A DNA stretch of 64,000 nt, taken from Mugil cephalus. Taxonomy: Eukaryota > Chordata > Actinopteri > Mugiliformes > Mugilidae. Each line of letters begins with the position of its first letter. Position 1 is the first letter of the stretch. The stretch is from assembly GCF_022458985.1 (NCBI RefSeq), contig NC_061785.1:5694204-5758203 (forward strand), read 5' to 3'. The notes beneath the pieces are model-generated. The model had not been told where the DNA came from, ran no database searches, and saw nothing but the letters and a program-made list of their open reading frames with translations. A program made the translations under genes and the position numbers. Below are positions 13,801 to 27,800 of the stretch, in pieces.

Positions 13801-16800
13801 GGTAGGGGGGGTCGCTACTTCATCTCTCTGTCAGTTTGTGAGTCCTTGGCCTGAAAAAAGGTAAAGACCCCTGTTCCAGATGTCTGTGAAGGTTCCCAGT
13901 CATCCAGGTCATCATGGTGCATCCAAAAACAAAGGCAACTGGACGAGTTGTAGAGTTTCTTGAAGACGTTTCGCGACTCATCTGAGCAGCTAGTTCAGTT
14001 TTGAACTGAAGGTTGGCGTAACGTCTTAAACTCTATATTTTAGAAGATGCATATTGTTGAATTTAGCCATGTATCTCTGTTTATTTGTGAACTGTGCGTG
14101 ACACACTTTGCTGCACCACATGGCGTGTGAACAGTGAAACACACATGATATCATGGAATGAGTGCAGTAACTACTGGTAGTGGTGCTTATGTTAATGAAG
14201 TGGTGAATAATGAAACAAAACGAGCACGAGACCACGTGCAGCCTAGAACAGATATCACTTATAATTATAACCTCAGTCCAGTTTATTTTAGAAGGAATAG
14301 TAAATTTTATAAGCTGCCACTTGAAACTAAAAAACTTGATCAATTTCTGGCCTGAGTTGGTTCCAATAACTCTTAAACCTTCCTTGAAATCCCTAATATT
14401 TGTCTTCAAGAAAAAAAAAAAAAAACAGTGCATCAGAAATAATAAAATAATATCTTATCTTCACTTTCTGATATTTAAGGGAGGGGGGCAGACAGGCTGG
14501 CCTTCAGTGCATTCATTATCTGCGGTTTGCCCTTTAAGCCGTTCAATCAGACACACAAAAAAGTGCCCAAATGAGCCGATTTTTAATTTTCTACAGGAGA
14601 GAAGGAGAGGGCAAATGGAAATTTCAGCGGGGGGAAAGAGGAATTTAAATTGTCAAGAGCAGGGAACTTACCTCTTCACGTAACTTTATCAACTTGCATC
14701 GTGAGAGCAAAAAAAGAAAAAAGAAAAAACAGGGAGAAGAGAGAAAGATGGAGAGAGTGAAGGAGAGATTAGAAAAAAAAAGGCAGAAACATGGCAGGAA
14801 GACGATCAGTCGCGTGGCTGGATGCTGAATTAACCTTGACGATTTATGTGTTCGCACGTTTAGCATTTGGAAAAAAAAAATAGACAAACACATTAAACGG
14901 AGCTAAACACGCCGCTCGCGCTTTTTTTTTTTTGAACAAACAAAGATCAAGTCCTGCCGCTGTCACATTAAACAAGGAGCGGGAGTGGATCGCTCGGCTT
15001 GCAGTTTCAACTAACATTATCAAGGAAGTCACATCACAGGAAGTTGATACACCGAGAGAAGAGGAGTAAAAATACAGTCTGCAGCATTTACAGTATGTTT
15101 AAATGCTGGGGAAAATATTTTGTATCTGTCACTCTCATCAATTCTCCGGAAAAGGGATCAAAAGAAAACGTGTGCCCTTTGGAGCCGAGTTAAAGAAAAT
15201 GCTGAGGCACGCTGGCTGCGCCGCTGTTTATCAATGCTGATGCGTCGTCAATATTTCATGCGCCTTATCAATCTCCGCCAAAGGTGCACGCTGTTTCGGA
15301 TTATGTATGGGGAAGCCGCGCGAGGCCACCATTGTACATACATGCGGCGCCGCGCGTTATTGGGACAGCCACAGATCATGAAAAATGAATCTTAGCGTAG
15401 CTGTACATTTTTGATGAAAGGGAATGGCAAATTTAAAGTGAAGTAAATAAGAAATGCTATTCCTATTCCCTGTCCTGGAGAATCATGAATCTCAGATAAT
15501 GAATCAGACGTTTGAGGGAGGGCGGTAATCCCATTTGCTATTAATTATGCCTAATCGCAATTAAAAAAAAAAAAAAAAAAAATTGTGTTTGGAGTTTCCG
15601 GAGAAGGAAATGCAACACATTTGGCAGAGAAGGAAGGAAGCACACGTTCTTTAAATGCTTTTTTTTAGAGGTGGTTCTGTTTCTTGGCAAGCATTAAAAG
15701 ATGTAAAAGCAGGTGTAAAGGGAAAGCCTAAGGCCACGGTTTATTCAGAATCCTGAGTGTGGAATAATTTAATTTCATATACAGTAAGTTCTCACGTCCT
15801 GAATTTGATCAGAATCTGATAAACTTGACCTTTAAGAGATAAATGGCTGGTATCATCCTGAAAAGCCACAAACGACACAGCCCTGCATATATTTATTAAC
15901 TCTATTTATATCACCCTCCAGTAAACAACCTCCAAGAAATGTGTCATATAATAATGAATTCAGGATGAATCTATATTAAACAAAAAAAATAAAAAATCAC
16001 ACACTGCTATCGTGTATTTCCCCTTGTAAATTTAGAAGCACGTCAAAAATAGTTCCCGCGTTATTATTTTTTTTTGTTCATCGTGAAAATACATCTACCA
16101 CAGTTTACCGTAGTGTGAGAATAAAATACTGTCAATATGTGTAATGTGGGAGGTAAACAAGCAGAACTTTGTGTTTTTCTTAAAAGCTCGTACCCTTGAA
16201 AATGACGGCGGCAGCAGCAGCAGTGGCAGCGGCGGCGGCGGCAGCAGCAGCAGCAACGAGGCGCACTTTAAGAGTGGAAACCGTCTTTTCTAACTTAAGC
16301 AACAGCTCCCCGCTATGAATGCATTATTGAAGAGGCCAAAGTTTAAAACAACACTGTGGATGTGGTTATTTGGGGCTTGAAGAAGCCCATCAGATCCCGC
16401 GATCCCTCGCCCCCGGCTCTGCCATCAGTCAATGGATACCAAACAAAACTTGTTCGAGCTCATTTGTGCTGCCTGGCTGATTGCAAGTCCTCGCGGGAGG
16501 ATTTGTTAAAACTATACGAGAGGCGCGTCGAGCCGCGTTTCTTCCTGGTCGGCTTTATTTTTTATTTTTTTTCCTTTGGCATGCACGTTTCTTTAGCGTG
16601 GCCAGCGATGCTCGTGTTGCTCAAGAGATATACGGCGGTAAATAGAGAATATTATAAATGGTGTAATTACTCCCGCATGAGCGCCTTTCCTTGTGTTTTT
16701 GTGATGCCGGCCAGTATTCAAAATTGCACTGCTGCAATTTTTCTGTTATGATAATCAGCGAATTTTTTTTTTTTTTTTTCAAACAAAAGATTTTTTTTTT

Positions 16801-16995
16801 TTTTTTTTTTATCCAATATGGAATTCGATACAAGTGGTAATCTGCTTCCTTTGTAGCCTGTAAAATCTGGTCCATGCCGGCTCAAACCAGCACAATCTCT
16901 TGTGGCCAAGCCTTCTGCTGTGACTGAAATCGAAACTATTCCGTATAGTGTTCGTGTGTGAAAAATGTGTGCGCATTTGTTGCTTTGTGTGTGGC

Positions 16996-17033
<38 letters not shown>

Positions 17034-18761
17034 GTTGCATGCAGAGGAAACAGAAAGGGGGAAAAATGTGCAATGGTAGCCTACCACATTATTAAAAAAA
17101 TGAGTGATAGTGCCAATTCAGTCTCTGTCCGCATACAGATAACGAATAAATGCCGAACTCTATTAAATCGTCCTTTAACCATTATCGCAGGGCCAACACG
17201 CCATTTTCAGAACTTATGACGGTTCCCTATTTACTTAGCTATAAATCCTTGCCATGTAACCAACAGATTTGTGACTGGTAATGATCTGCTCAGCCAGGGC
17301 TATATGAAATGATCCTGACCTCTTTTAGATCGTCAGGAATTAAATTGACCGACTTGCCCCGGCCCCCACCATCTCTCTCCCCTCTCCTATCACCGCCGTC
17401 TCGTTAGATAAAAAAAAAAAAAAAAAAAAAACTGAAAACACTGAAGTTCCGAGTACTCCACTCACAGCAAGACCAACACAAGTATTATCTGCACAAGTTT
17501 TTAAATGAAAATGAGGCAAATGCGGCACCTGGATGAAAAAAAAAAAGGGGGGGGGGGACGGTGGCGGTTCGGTCTATTTACTTTGCTTCTGCCCTCGGCG
17601 TGAACTCTTTCTGTAGCTTTCTCTGAGCTGCTTTCACATATAATTGTTCAATTTAAAATATATATATATATATATTTGTAAAGTTTCACATCAGACTCAG
17701 AAAATGTCAATTATTACAGTGTTTTTACAATTACAATTTTGTAGATTACAAATAATAATAATAATAATAATGATGTTTTAAATATTTTTTTTGCAAAATA
17801 GAAATTGGGGAAATAAAATTAAATGAAGACTAAAAAAAGAAAAAGGAAAAAAAGAAAATGTGTCCCTTACTACATTATTTGCAGTGCATCATATATTTAA
17901 CCTAAATACCCCAAAAAATATCTTAAGATAAATATATTGAATTAATATAATTAATAAACTACATGATTCTATTTTTTTTTAATACGGTTCTATTTTTCTT
18001 TTCTTTTTTGGGCTGTAAAACTAAAAATGTTGTGGGTATAATGTCACACTCCACTTTCTGTATTAGTATTTTGGTTATTTTTCATTAAATACAATCAAAT
18101 CATCTAAAACAATATCAAATAAATGTGATGATTACTACCAAAAGTAATATTTTTTTATTATTTAATAACTACATAAATTTCAAAATAAGCAATTTCTAAA
18201 ATGTGTTCACCCTAAATATGATATATTATCCTTTATTGTGTCTTTATTTAAATATTTTTCTTTGACATGTGTAAATTTGAAACGTATTAATACTACTTTT
18301 AAATATTTTTTGGGGGATACATTTTTAATGAAAAAGGTTTTAAATGAAATGTGATCCTTTTTTTTTTTTTTTAACCCCCTCCTTCAGTTTTTCCCTTGAC
18401 AGGGTTTTGATAGGAGCCATCAGTGTCTCAGACGTGGCGTCTCTGACAGCAAATCTCCTTCCAACTTCTGCATAAAATGTTGGGAGTCACTTTTGTGTCT
18501 CGCTAATTTGCCGGGAATATGCATATCAATTACACATCCCGGTTCGGGATACATATGTCGCTAAGATGTGCGGTGCACGGGTCATCATTGAAATGGTAAT
18601 AGGGAAACGTTCAAAAAAAAAAAAAAACAAACAAACAAACAAACAAAAAAAAAAAAAACAGACAACTTTATTTAGCTTTGCCTGTTTGTGAATCATCTAA
18701 ATATACTCTGCTGAAGCTCTGTGGGACTAAATGTGCAAATGCATTTGAGCGTTCGTCTTTT

Positions 18762-18793
<32 letters not shown>

Positions 18794-19501
18794 TTTTAAG
18801 TGTACACATTTGCAAGTGCAAAGCACTTATTTGCATGTGAGCGTGTGTGATTGCGTGTGCCTTGAGACACAGTAACCCCTGCAAGTTGACAGCTTATTCT
18901 AAAGGCAATATATAATTAGTCAAAGGACGTTTGGTCACAGTTGAGAGTGGCGGCGTATTGAGTGGCAGCTGTGCAGGTGAGCGGCGTGTGTGAGCGCGTC
19001 TTCGGCGTTAAAGCGCCGTTTGCTGAATGTGTCGATGTGCATTGCCGGAACATTTATTCAAAAACAATTTATTCTAAAGCAACTGAAGTTTGAAGAAACA
19101 TGTGGCACATTTCAGCAATTAAGATCACAATTCCAGATAATTGTTTTTCATAATAATTGACACTTTCTTAACTGGTGTGACTGAGTCTTTTGTTCACCAT
19201 CGCTGGCAGGGAAGGGAAATTGTTCTTTATCTGTTGTTTATATTCCGAATTCAACAGGCTGAACTGATATTGTCACTCGCTGGCTTTTCATAAACAAGAA
19301 ACGAAGCGGCGGCTGTGCGGGTAGATGAAAGGTAAAACCTCGAAAATGATTAAACTCTGACATTAGGTAATGAAGAAAAATATTTAGTGAAGAAATCCGA
19401 TTTTTTTTCCTTTGGGAGCATTGCACCAAATATACATTAAATGTTGCGTTATTTGTATTTTAGTCCAAAGTGGACGTCTTAGATATTTGCTGTGCACTTG
19501 T

Positions 19502-19532
<31 letters not shown>

Positions 19533-19658
19533 CACCTTGATCGTGAGGATCTATTATGAGCCGAAGTCCGCACCCGGCTGGAGAACAGCTGTGGGACGGT
19601 TGGAGCGGGGAGGCCGGGGTTTCGGATTGTGTGTGTGTTTGTGTTTAGGTGCCTGCGC

Positions 19659-19728
<70 letters not shown>

Positions 19729-20745
19729 CGCTCCCAATCTGGCTTTGGCCAGACACCGGGTCCCATGCCCTGAGCCCACTCGCTGGCAACCCAGCTTTGC
19801 ATTAAACAGTGTTCCTTCCGCATGACTTGGTGACAATAGTGCGGTCTCAGCTCTGGATGATGGGCCCTGAGCGGGCCCCCCCCCCCCCCCACCCTCCTCA
19901 CCACCCACCCCCCCCCCACGCAACCCCGGTCAGCCACCCACACTTGTGTCGTTTTGGGCCCCCTGATTAGCGCCTCACCTGGCCCTCCGAGGAGCCGGCG
20001 TCGTCCCCCAGGAGCTCGTTGCGCACCTCATCACTGTAGGCGATGCGTGACCTTTTCTGCGGAGGGAGGAGGAGGAGGAGGAGGAGGAGAAGAAGGAGAA
20101 GGAGAGGAGGGAGAAGAAAGAGGGGAGAGCAAAAAGAGAAAACAAGTGGGGAAATATGGCTTAGTGCTGTTGTTGATGCAAAAAAAAAAAAAAAAAAAAA
20201 AACACAACAGGCATTTCTTAAGCACGAGAGCCCCCTAATGGAACCCGGTGACAAGTCATACACATGCAGGTCGTGTATATATCTGTGTGTGTGTGTGTGT
20301 GTGTGTGTTACTCCTACAACACATGTAGTGACAACAAGCAGCAGTCTGGGTTTGTGCCCATGCCTCCTTCCAAGGTGATCTACTGTACCTAGTGCACTTA
20401 TACCACAGAAGTGCTGGCAAAGAGCCCCACCACCGCCACCGCCTCCGCCACCTCCGCCACCCCTGCCCACTTAAACAAACACAAGTCGAAGGGATAAAGA
20501 ATCTCGTGTGCACGGAGAGGCTGTGGAACAGGGGGGACAGGGGGGAGAGAGGGGCCAGAGAGATGTATTATGAGGAAGTATCACTTGTCAGTGCTAAATC
20601 TTTTCTGGGGGCTGTCACCGCTGTCATCCCAGTGCAGTGGCAGCCTCTGTGATAACACCAATGCTGTGACTCAGACAGGGAATAATTCATCACCCATTGG
20701 CGGCCCATCGGATTTGGGGTTTGCCTCTCTCACACTGTCTTTCTT

Positions 20746-20776
<31 letters not shown>

Positions 20777-23690
20777 TACACAAACTCTGTTCTCCCACTG
20801 TCTCCAGATAGGCTAGAATAAGAGGGGATGCCATGCTCCCCCCTCCCTTCCACCCATCCACCCCAAAAAAAGAGAGGAAAAAAAAAACACCCAAAAAGAC
20901 AAACATTCAGACACACACATTTCACACACACTTCAGAGTGTGCCACCTTCGACTGTGGAAGAACGGGCTGCCGTTGTACTGCTTGTTTACAGACGCCCGA
21001 CCCATGGAAAAACAGCCTCTTGGCATGCCCTCTAAACTAAACACACACCAGCAGCAGCAGCAGCAGACACACAAAGTGTTTACTAAGCCCCCTTCGCTTC
21101 CTCTCACTTCCTTGACAGGGTTTGTAGGTGGGCTGCAGGAGGTGGACAAAAAAAAAATAAAATAAATAAATAAATCAAACACCAGCAGAGGAGCGAAAAT
21201 ATCACTTTTTCTAGATTTTAATTTGTAACCGAGTCACAATAAATAAAACAAAGTCGGCGAAGGAGCCACCAATTAGCCTGGCTTTTTTTTTTTCAATATC
21301 CTTTCCTACTATCTTTCTATTATCAGTAAAAGTTTGAAGAAGCCATTGCATTAGGTACTTTAATGCCGCCTCCCACGAGAAACAGCACAAACCAAACTTG
21401 AGAAAAGCCAATTCTCAACCTCAAGAGCGATGATATCAAGTCGGCTGATTGAAATAACTTTGGGGCCAATCAAAAACGAGGTGGTTGAGGTGTCTTTTTC
21501 TTTTTTTTTTCCTCTCTCTCTCTCTCTCTTTTTTTTTTTTTTTTATTTGTCTCTCCACATAATCTGAAGCACTGAGTGGAAAGTCATGGCTGATGTGATT
21601 TGGCTGTTATTATCGTGATGGTGAGGGCCACAGTTCTCTGGAGTAATTACCGACTAGACAGAGGGCCTGATTGACCCAGACCACAAAAACCCATTAGATA
21701 AAGAGCGCACCCAAACAATACTCAACCACAGGGACCTCGGCTAACCACCCAACGCCTACTGTGGGCTGGGGGGGGGGGGGGACAAGATTGGCAGCGCAGG
21801 CTCAAATAACACAACATTACACCAGAGCACTGTGTCAACTGTTTAAGTTTCAGATGGTTCTGGCATTCGCCTCAAATATTACATTTTATGGTTGTTGAGA
21901 TTGCTATAATATCAAATTATAAATAACCAAAGTATTTTTATTTATTTTTTTAAAAAGTGGATTTTTTTCCTTTTTATATATAAAAAAAATTAATTCTAAA
22001 ACGATTTTTGCTCATTTTATTTTATAAAAAAAAATCTCATTTAAAATTCTGCAATAAATGCATATTAGAATTTCATTTTTTTTTTTTTAACTTAATTATA
22101 TTTTTAATTTTAATATCTTCTGTGCAGGTGCAACCAGGTGGTCGCTGCTGCTGCTGCTGCTGCTGCTGCAGCTGCTCTAAGGACATTAAAAAGATTTCCA
22201 GATTTCCAAAACCCCAAAGACAATAAAGACAATATTAAGACAGCATGTACACTTGTATACAACAGACACGCATGCTTTTTGTGTGCATGTGTGTGTGTGC
22301 GCGCGCGTCAGGAAAACACCCACATATTCCATTTAAGTCGAGTTTCATCTTAAAGAGCTGCAGCGCAACTTAGGGGGAAAAGACGACTTGAGCGGTAATT
22401 GAGACGAGGAAGCCCGGGAGAAGCATTGATTTGAAAGTTGAGGCTCACGTCGCCTTCAAACCATGTGCAGGGTTTCTTTTTTTTCTTTTTTTGGCATTTC
22501 TAAATAGCTGTTTGTTACAGATGAATGTGTGAGGGGTTTCTGTGAATGAGAACACAGCAGATAACAAAGCGAGAATAAAGAACTGGGAAAATGTCATTGA
22601 AATGAAAGTGTTGCCGCTACTTCGCCTGTACCTACAGTACACACTTTTTTGGATTCCCCCTCTGGAAAACAACAGATTCCTGAGCGATTACTGCCTCCCA
22701 ACATTTGATGTGATCCGACTGCTCAATACAGTAACGGATTTTGATTATAAGTTTGGGTGTTAAGTGGCGACAAGTTTAGCGGCGAGGTTGGGAAACATCA
22801 GCGATCTTGCTTCCTTCCTCCTTTAAAGAAACGGGACTCGTTCTATTTACAGTATGTGCAGACAAAGACAAAAAAAAAACGACTAATCAGGCTTTGTAAT
22901 CTAAAAAAGAATGAGTGCTTTCATACCTTATTTCTCAGAGAAGAAGAAAAGACTCCTTTTGAAAGGTCTGTCTTTTGTCACCGTTCTAATCTCGGGTGAG
23001 AATTTGCTTCTATTCCCGGAAGCACACAAAAAGTACAAAGGTACATCTTAACTTTATGCAAAGTGGCCTGCCTTTAAAACTCATCCCGTCAAACACGGCA
23101 ATGAGACTGTGTGTGTGTGTGTGTGTGTGTGGGAGAGGGTGGGGGGGGGGGGGGGGGGGGGTTACTGGTGTCCTGTCAAAAACACATGCTTTTACCTCTG
23201 TTGACATGGACAGCAGAAATAAAATAATAATAATAATAATAAAAAAAGGAATTCTTCTTTGCCCATCAAAATGTAATTACATATGCATGCATAACAATTC
23301 GTATCAGATATGCAAATAAGTTCTGCAAAAAACCTTCTGCGCAGCCAAAGATGTCCATTTAATTATAATAGATATCTGGGTAGATTCTTTGTGCGTTATA
23401 GTCGGTGGGAATGCACTGGTGCACACGGTCGATACTTACATGATTATTTTTTCCATAAAGTGGATTTTAATCTGTTTTTTTTTAAGAAAGGAAATGTTGC
23501 AAAACAACGACTCTTCATTCTTAAATTCAAATACATTACAATTTAAAAAAAAATCCTGCGATTGCAATAAAATAGATTTCTATACACATTTCAATGCCCT
23601 CCAACTCTCCTCCTTGTTTTTTTTTTTTTTGCCCAGTGGAACTAGGGACACAAGGACAAGTCGAATAATTGTGGCGCCTCGAAAGCCCCC

Positions 23691-23723
<33 letters not shown>

Positions 23724-24435
23724 TAAACAGTTCATTAGATGGGAAATAAAAGGCGTAAAAATACCCAGGGGCAGAGTGTAATGAGGGGCCCTGAAGTTCC
23801 TCTGCAGACGCTTTTTCCCCCTCTGCCTTTCCCGAGCTTTTCCTCTTCGCCGCGCGCACACGGCTGGTGGCGTAGCATGAAGAGTAATTAACCATATTCA
23901 ATTTATAAAACTACGTTCCATTACAGGCTTTTTTTTTTTTCTTTTCCACCGGCAGGAGAGCGGCCGGGGCGAGCGGACCTAATAATTCTTAAATCCGGCT
24001 CCGTGTGATTGCCTCAAACTGGCATGCAACCTTTTTTTTTTTTTTTTATTTCCCCCCCTTACAGATGCCTTATAAACGTGCAAACGTGTCACATTAAAAA
24101 GTGGACACAAAAATGCAAAAAAAAAAAGAAAAAAAATGTCAACAAGGAAATAAAGAGTAAAATGTATGCAAGCAAATAATAATGATTTAAAAAAAAAGAA
24201 AATGTGCACTTGACTCAAAAGGTTATCTATATCACTTCCTGCTCTCCCCCGCTGTGATATTTTCCCAGGTGATGTGTGGACCACTGCCAGCAGGTCCCAC
24301 TCTGGTTCCCCCCCACAAGTGGGGGCAGAGGTGCGCTGATGCGGCATGGCGTTAAAAGGAAGCAGAGACCTTTAAGCAGGCACAAGTATCACAACAGCAT
24401 CTTAAATAATGCATCTCTGCTTGGCAGGGGTTTAA

Positions 24436-24496
<61 letters not shown>

Positions 24497-24835
24497 CCCG
24501 GAACAAAGGAAAACACACACGCAACAAATTGTTGTGTAGCTTCTTCTACTCTCCTTCAACACAAACAAATTGAAAGTGGTTGTTCAATTAAGTGCTCTCT
24601 CTTTCTCTCTCCTTTTTTTTTTTTTTTTTTAATACATTTGATACTGTATCAGACGCAGGGAAGCAGCTACAGTTGGGATTGTCGCAGGAGGGTGTCATTT
24701 GTGCCTTTGTTTCACCGTGGTCTTTGGTGCCATTGAATCCTTCTTCTTGTTCGAGAGTGCAGACAGACGCGCGCCGATAGGCTACTGTACGTCAAGATGG
24801 AGGCTTGCGTGAGCCTTTCGCATCCGGGGGGGGTG

Positions 24836-24875
<40 letters not shown>

Positions 24876-27800
24876 TGGGGGGGTTGACAAACCTCCCTTA
24901 GAGAGCGTACGCGCGCCAGCACATGCGAACGGTGGCCCGGTGTGTGTTCTTTCCCCTAATAGAAGTGCAGCAGCGGTGGAGACGCCGGAGCCTCAGATAA
25001 CAGCATGGGGCCTCTCATTAGCTCGCAGGTTGGCGCTTTGGTGGCTTTCCACGCGCGCCGCATTGTGTTTCCACTTCCATGAAACGACCTCAAGGAGTGT
25101 CGCGGAAAAAAGGGGGATTGTCGAATTAAAAAAAAAAAAAAAAAAAAAAAAACACAAATAAAGGTGAAGGATCAACTGCGGCAAAAGTAGTAAATGAGCG
25201 TATCTGAGCAGGTACGAGGCGTAAAAAAAAACCCAAACAGGGTCAAAAACAACTTCCCTTTATTAGTTCAATTTCGTAATCACATTATAACAAACAGGGT
25301 TTTATTTCTGGGGAGGAAAAAATATCAAACCTGCTCTTCTGACGGAGGCCTTTCATGCTTACGCGTCTGTGATACCGGTGCTGTATTTCCCTGTCAAAGT
25401 CATTTCTATTGCTAAGTACAGCCGAGATCAGTCAATAAGCCTAACGACTGTAACCACAAAGTCAAAGGCCGAGAGACAGCGGGAGAAAAAGAGGAGGTGA
25501 AGGGTGGGGTGGGGGGGTTTGCAAGTGAACTCCAAACAAAAGAGCAAATTCAAGGAGGGCTGCGATTGAAGAAGCACCATATACCGATTGAAGGCCGGGG
25601 GGACCGTCTCTCGGTGGCTATTTCTTTAAGGCACGAGAGTCCGATTAAACCCGATATTAAAATATGAAGGTGCTTCTAATGAAAAATCAAAGGATCCGCT
25701 TCCCCTCCCACACAACCTCCCCCATCTCTCTTCCCATCCCTCTCTCCTGTTCCGCTTTTCCTTCCCTTAGCCCGTGGTCGTGTAGGAGGGGACGGAAAAG
25801 GAAAGACGGAAAGAAAGAAAGAAAAAAGAAAGCGCGAAAAGACGGGAAAAGAAAGAAGACGAGAGAAAGGAAGAGAAAAGAGGGAGGGTTATAGAGATGA
25901 GGGACCTCGGTGCCGGTTGCGCGAAAACAGAAGACAGACAGCGTCGAGGTTGGAGGAGTAAATCAATAGAGCGGAGCCGTCGGGGAGGCGGGCAGCCGGG
26001 GCGAGGGGAGAGGGGAGAGGAGAGAGGAGAGAGGGGAGAGGGGAACCGGCAGCGCAGGGGCCTGGGCTCCGATCACAACGCTGGCTTCTGGCGTGCAGTG
26101 GGGAATAAAGTGGGCCCTCCCCGGGTCAGCACCAGAGGAAAAGGTGAGATTAGAGGAAAGTGGAGGAGGTATTTTCACAGAGCAAAGGTGGGAGGGGTGG
26201 GATAGAGAGGTGCGAGGATGACGAGGAGCGAGAGTGTGTGCGCAAGTGTGTGTTGGGTGGGGTGGGGTGGGGATGGGGGGGTGCATACAGGATACCTGGC
26301 AAGCCAGGGACCAACCGGCCCATTAGCCTGTGGGCACCTACATATGGTTCACTGAACCCTCTGCTGAGAAGAGCTCCTCTCCTATCAGCCTTCCCATCTT
26401 TTTTAAAGATACCTCCACTTTTAACCCTTCCTCTGCTTTGGAAAAGAGGCTCACTCCTGACCTCGATTTATGATTCATTTTTCGTTTGATGTCTATTCTT
26501 GGAGTGTTATCTAAAATTGAAAAATGTAATAAAAAAAAAAAAAACCTAGACACAAAGGGAGAGGAGTCACGCCTGCTGAGCATGTGCATGTGCGCGTCCC
26601 TCAGTGGACACGCACACAGAAGACTATCTCCTTCAGTGCTTTGCCTTTTCTTGTAATGTGACCATTGTCGGCGCTGAATAGCCGCCCCATTAGCATAAGA
26701 ATGCAGCGGCGCACACAGGGACTTAGCCAGATCATTATCTCTATATATTTATGTATACTTTGTTATTTCACTGGCCGGGACGCATTCAAATGCTGATGAG
26801 GGCCAGTAAGGCCCCCTTTTCCCCAAAGCCCTTCCAACATGTGCCCTCCTGAACTTCCCAATACACTTACCAGTTCCCCGGGAGTCTGCAGCCTCTGTGC
26901 TGGAATTCACGAGTGGAGCGATTCAAGAAATTATGAGAAGCAGCAGCCAGCTGAGAAGCCTTGCTCACACTTCTTAAGCCAATTTAAAAATGCACAAGAG
27001 CACTATTATAACTACACAAACATCGGAGTTGAATAATTAACAAAAAAATTTATACTTGTTTTTTTTTTTTTTTCAAAGGGGACCAGTGCAACATAAACAC
27101 TATAAACACACAAATAGCGTTAATTTAATGACTTGATAATCAGATTTTTTTTTTTTTTCGTTTCTCCTACGGGGGGGAAAAAAAAATGAGAATAATTTGA
27201 GTATAAAATTATACAAAGACAACAATGTACAAAAAGCCTGACAACAGAGAACAAACAAGTGCTCCGTGGCGATGAGGGGAACAAAACTAAAGAGTTTAGT
27301 CTCACTGCAGGAGTAAGCTGATGCTCTAATGCTGGCCAACCTCTGGGATAATTGAAAAAAAAAAAAGCAACAACCCTTAATTCATCTTCCACAATGTAAT
27401 TCTGATCAAGGCCACAGCCAGATTCCACTGCAGGCTTCAAAAAAACACCAGAGAAAAGGCAAAATTGTTGGTCGCTGAGAGCTAAAAAACGCTTTCCCTT
27501 TCTTTCTGGCACGCTCCCTCATTAGAAACACTTAGGATGAGAGGAGGAAACTAAGTTTAATTGTGTGCATGTGTGTGTGTGTGTGAGTGAAGGGGCTGCG
27601 AGCAGGGGTTAAAACATGTGTAAACACGGAACTCGAACTATAAAGAAACACCAGCGCAGACGGAATGTAAAGAGTTTCTTTCGCCAATTTAACAGCTCCC
27701 TCGGCCGAAGTCTTCTCCGAGGCTTATTAAAAAGCAAATGCCACTGCCTAAAAATACAGAGGGGAAAAAAAAACACAGACCCAATGATTCATAATATATT

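Larger units (their letters stand above)
7869..19978 (-). other. VTI1A intron 4
   Basis: This 12.1-kb intron has no recognisable coding sequence. It holds a hAT relic (8755-9662), a tandem duplication next to a hAT-like miniature element (13111-13873), a palindromic repeat arm (13886-14017), many A/T runs, GT repeats (11131-11153, 17000-17028, 19660-19725), and a GCA/GGC repeat at 16208-16258. Several blocks of mixed composition look like conserved non-coding elements and are listed separately. The stretch 17640-18360 is very AT-rich and featureless. Confidence 0.75.

Noticed and set aside
16201..16258. Poly-alanine/serine coding repeat
   Set aside because: It is a GCA/GGC repeat in an intron with no surrounding exon structure.
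19492..20513. Several overlapping open frames rich in Cys-Val or Thr-His
   Set aside because: They are translations of GT/CA and GGA repeats around VTI1A exon 4.
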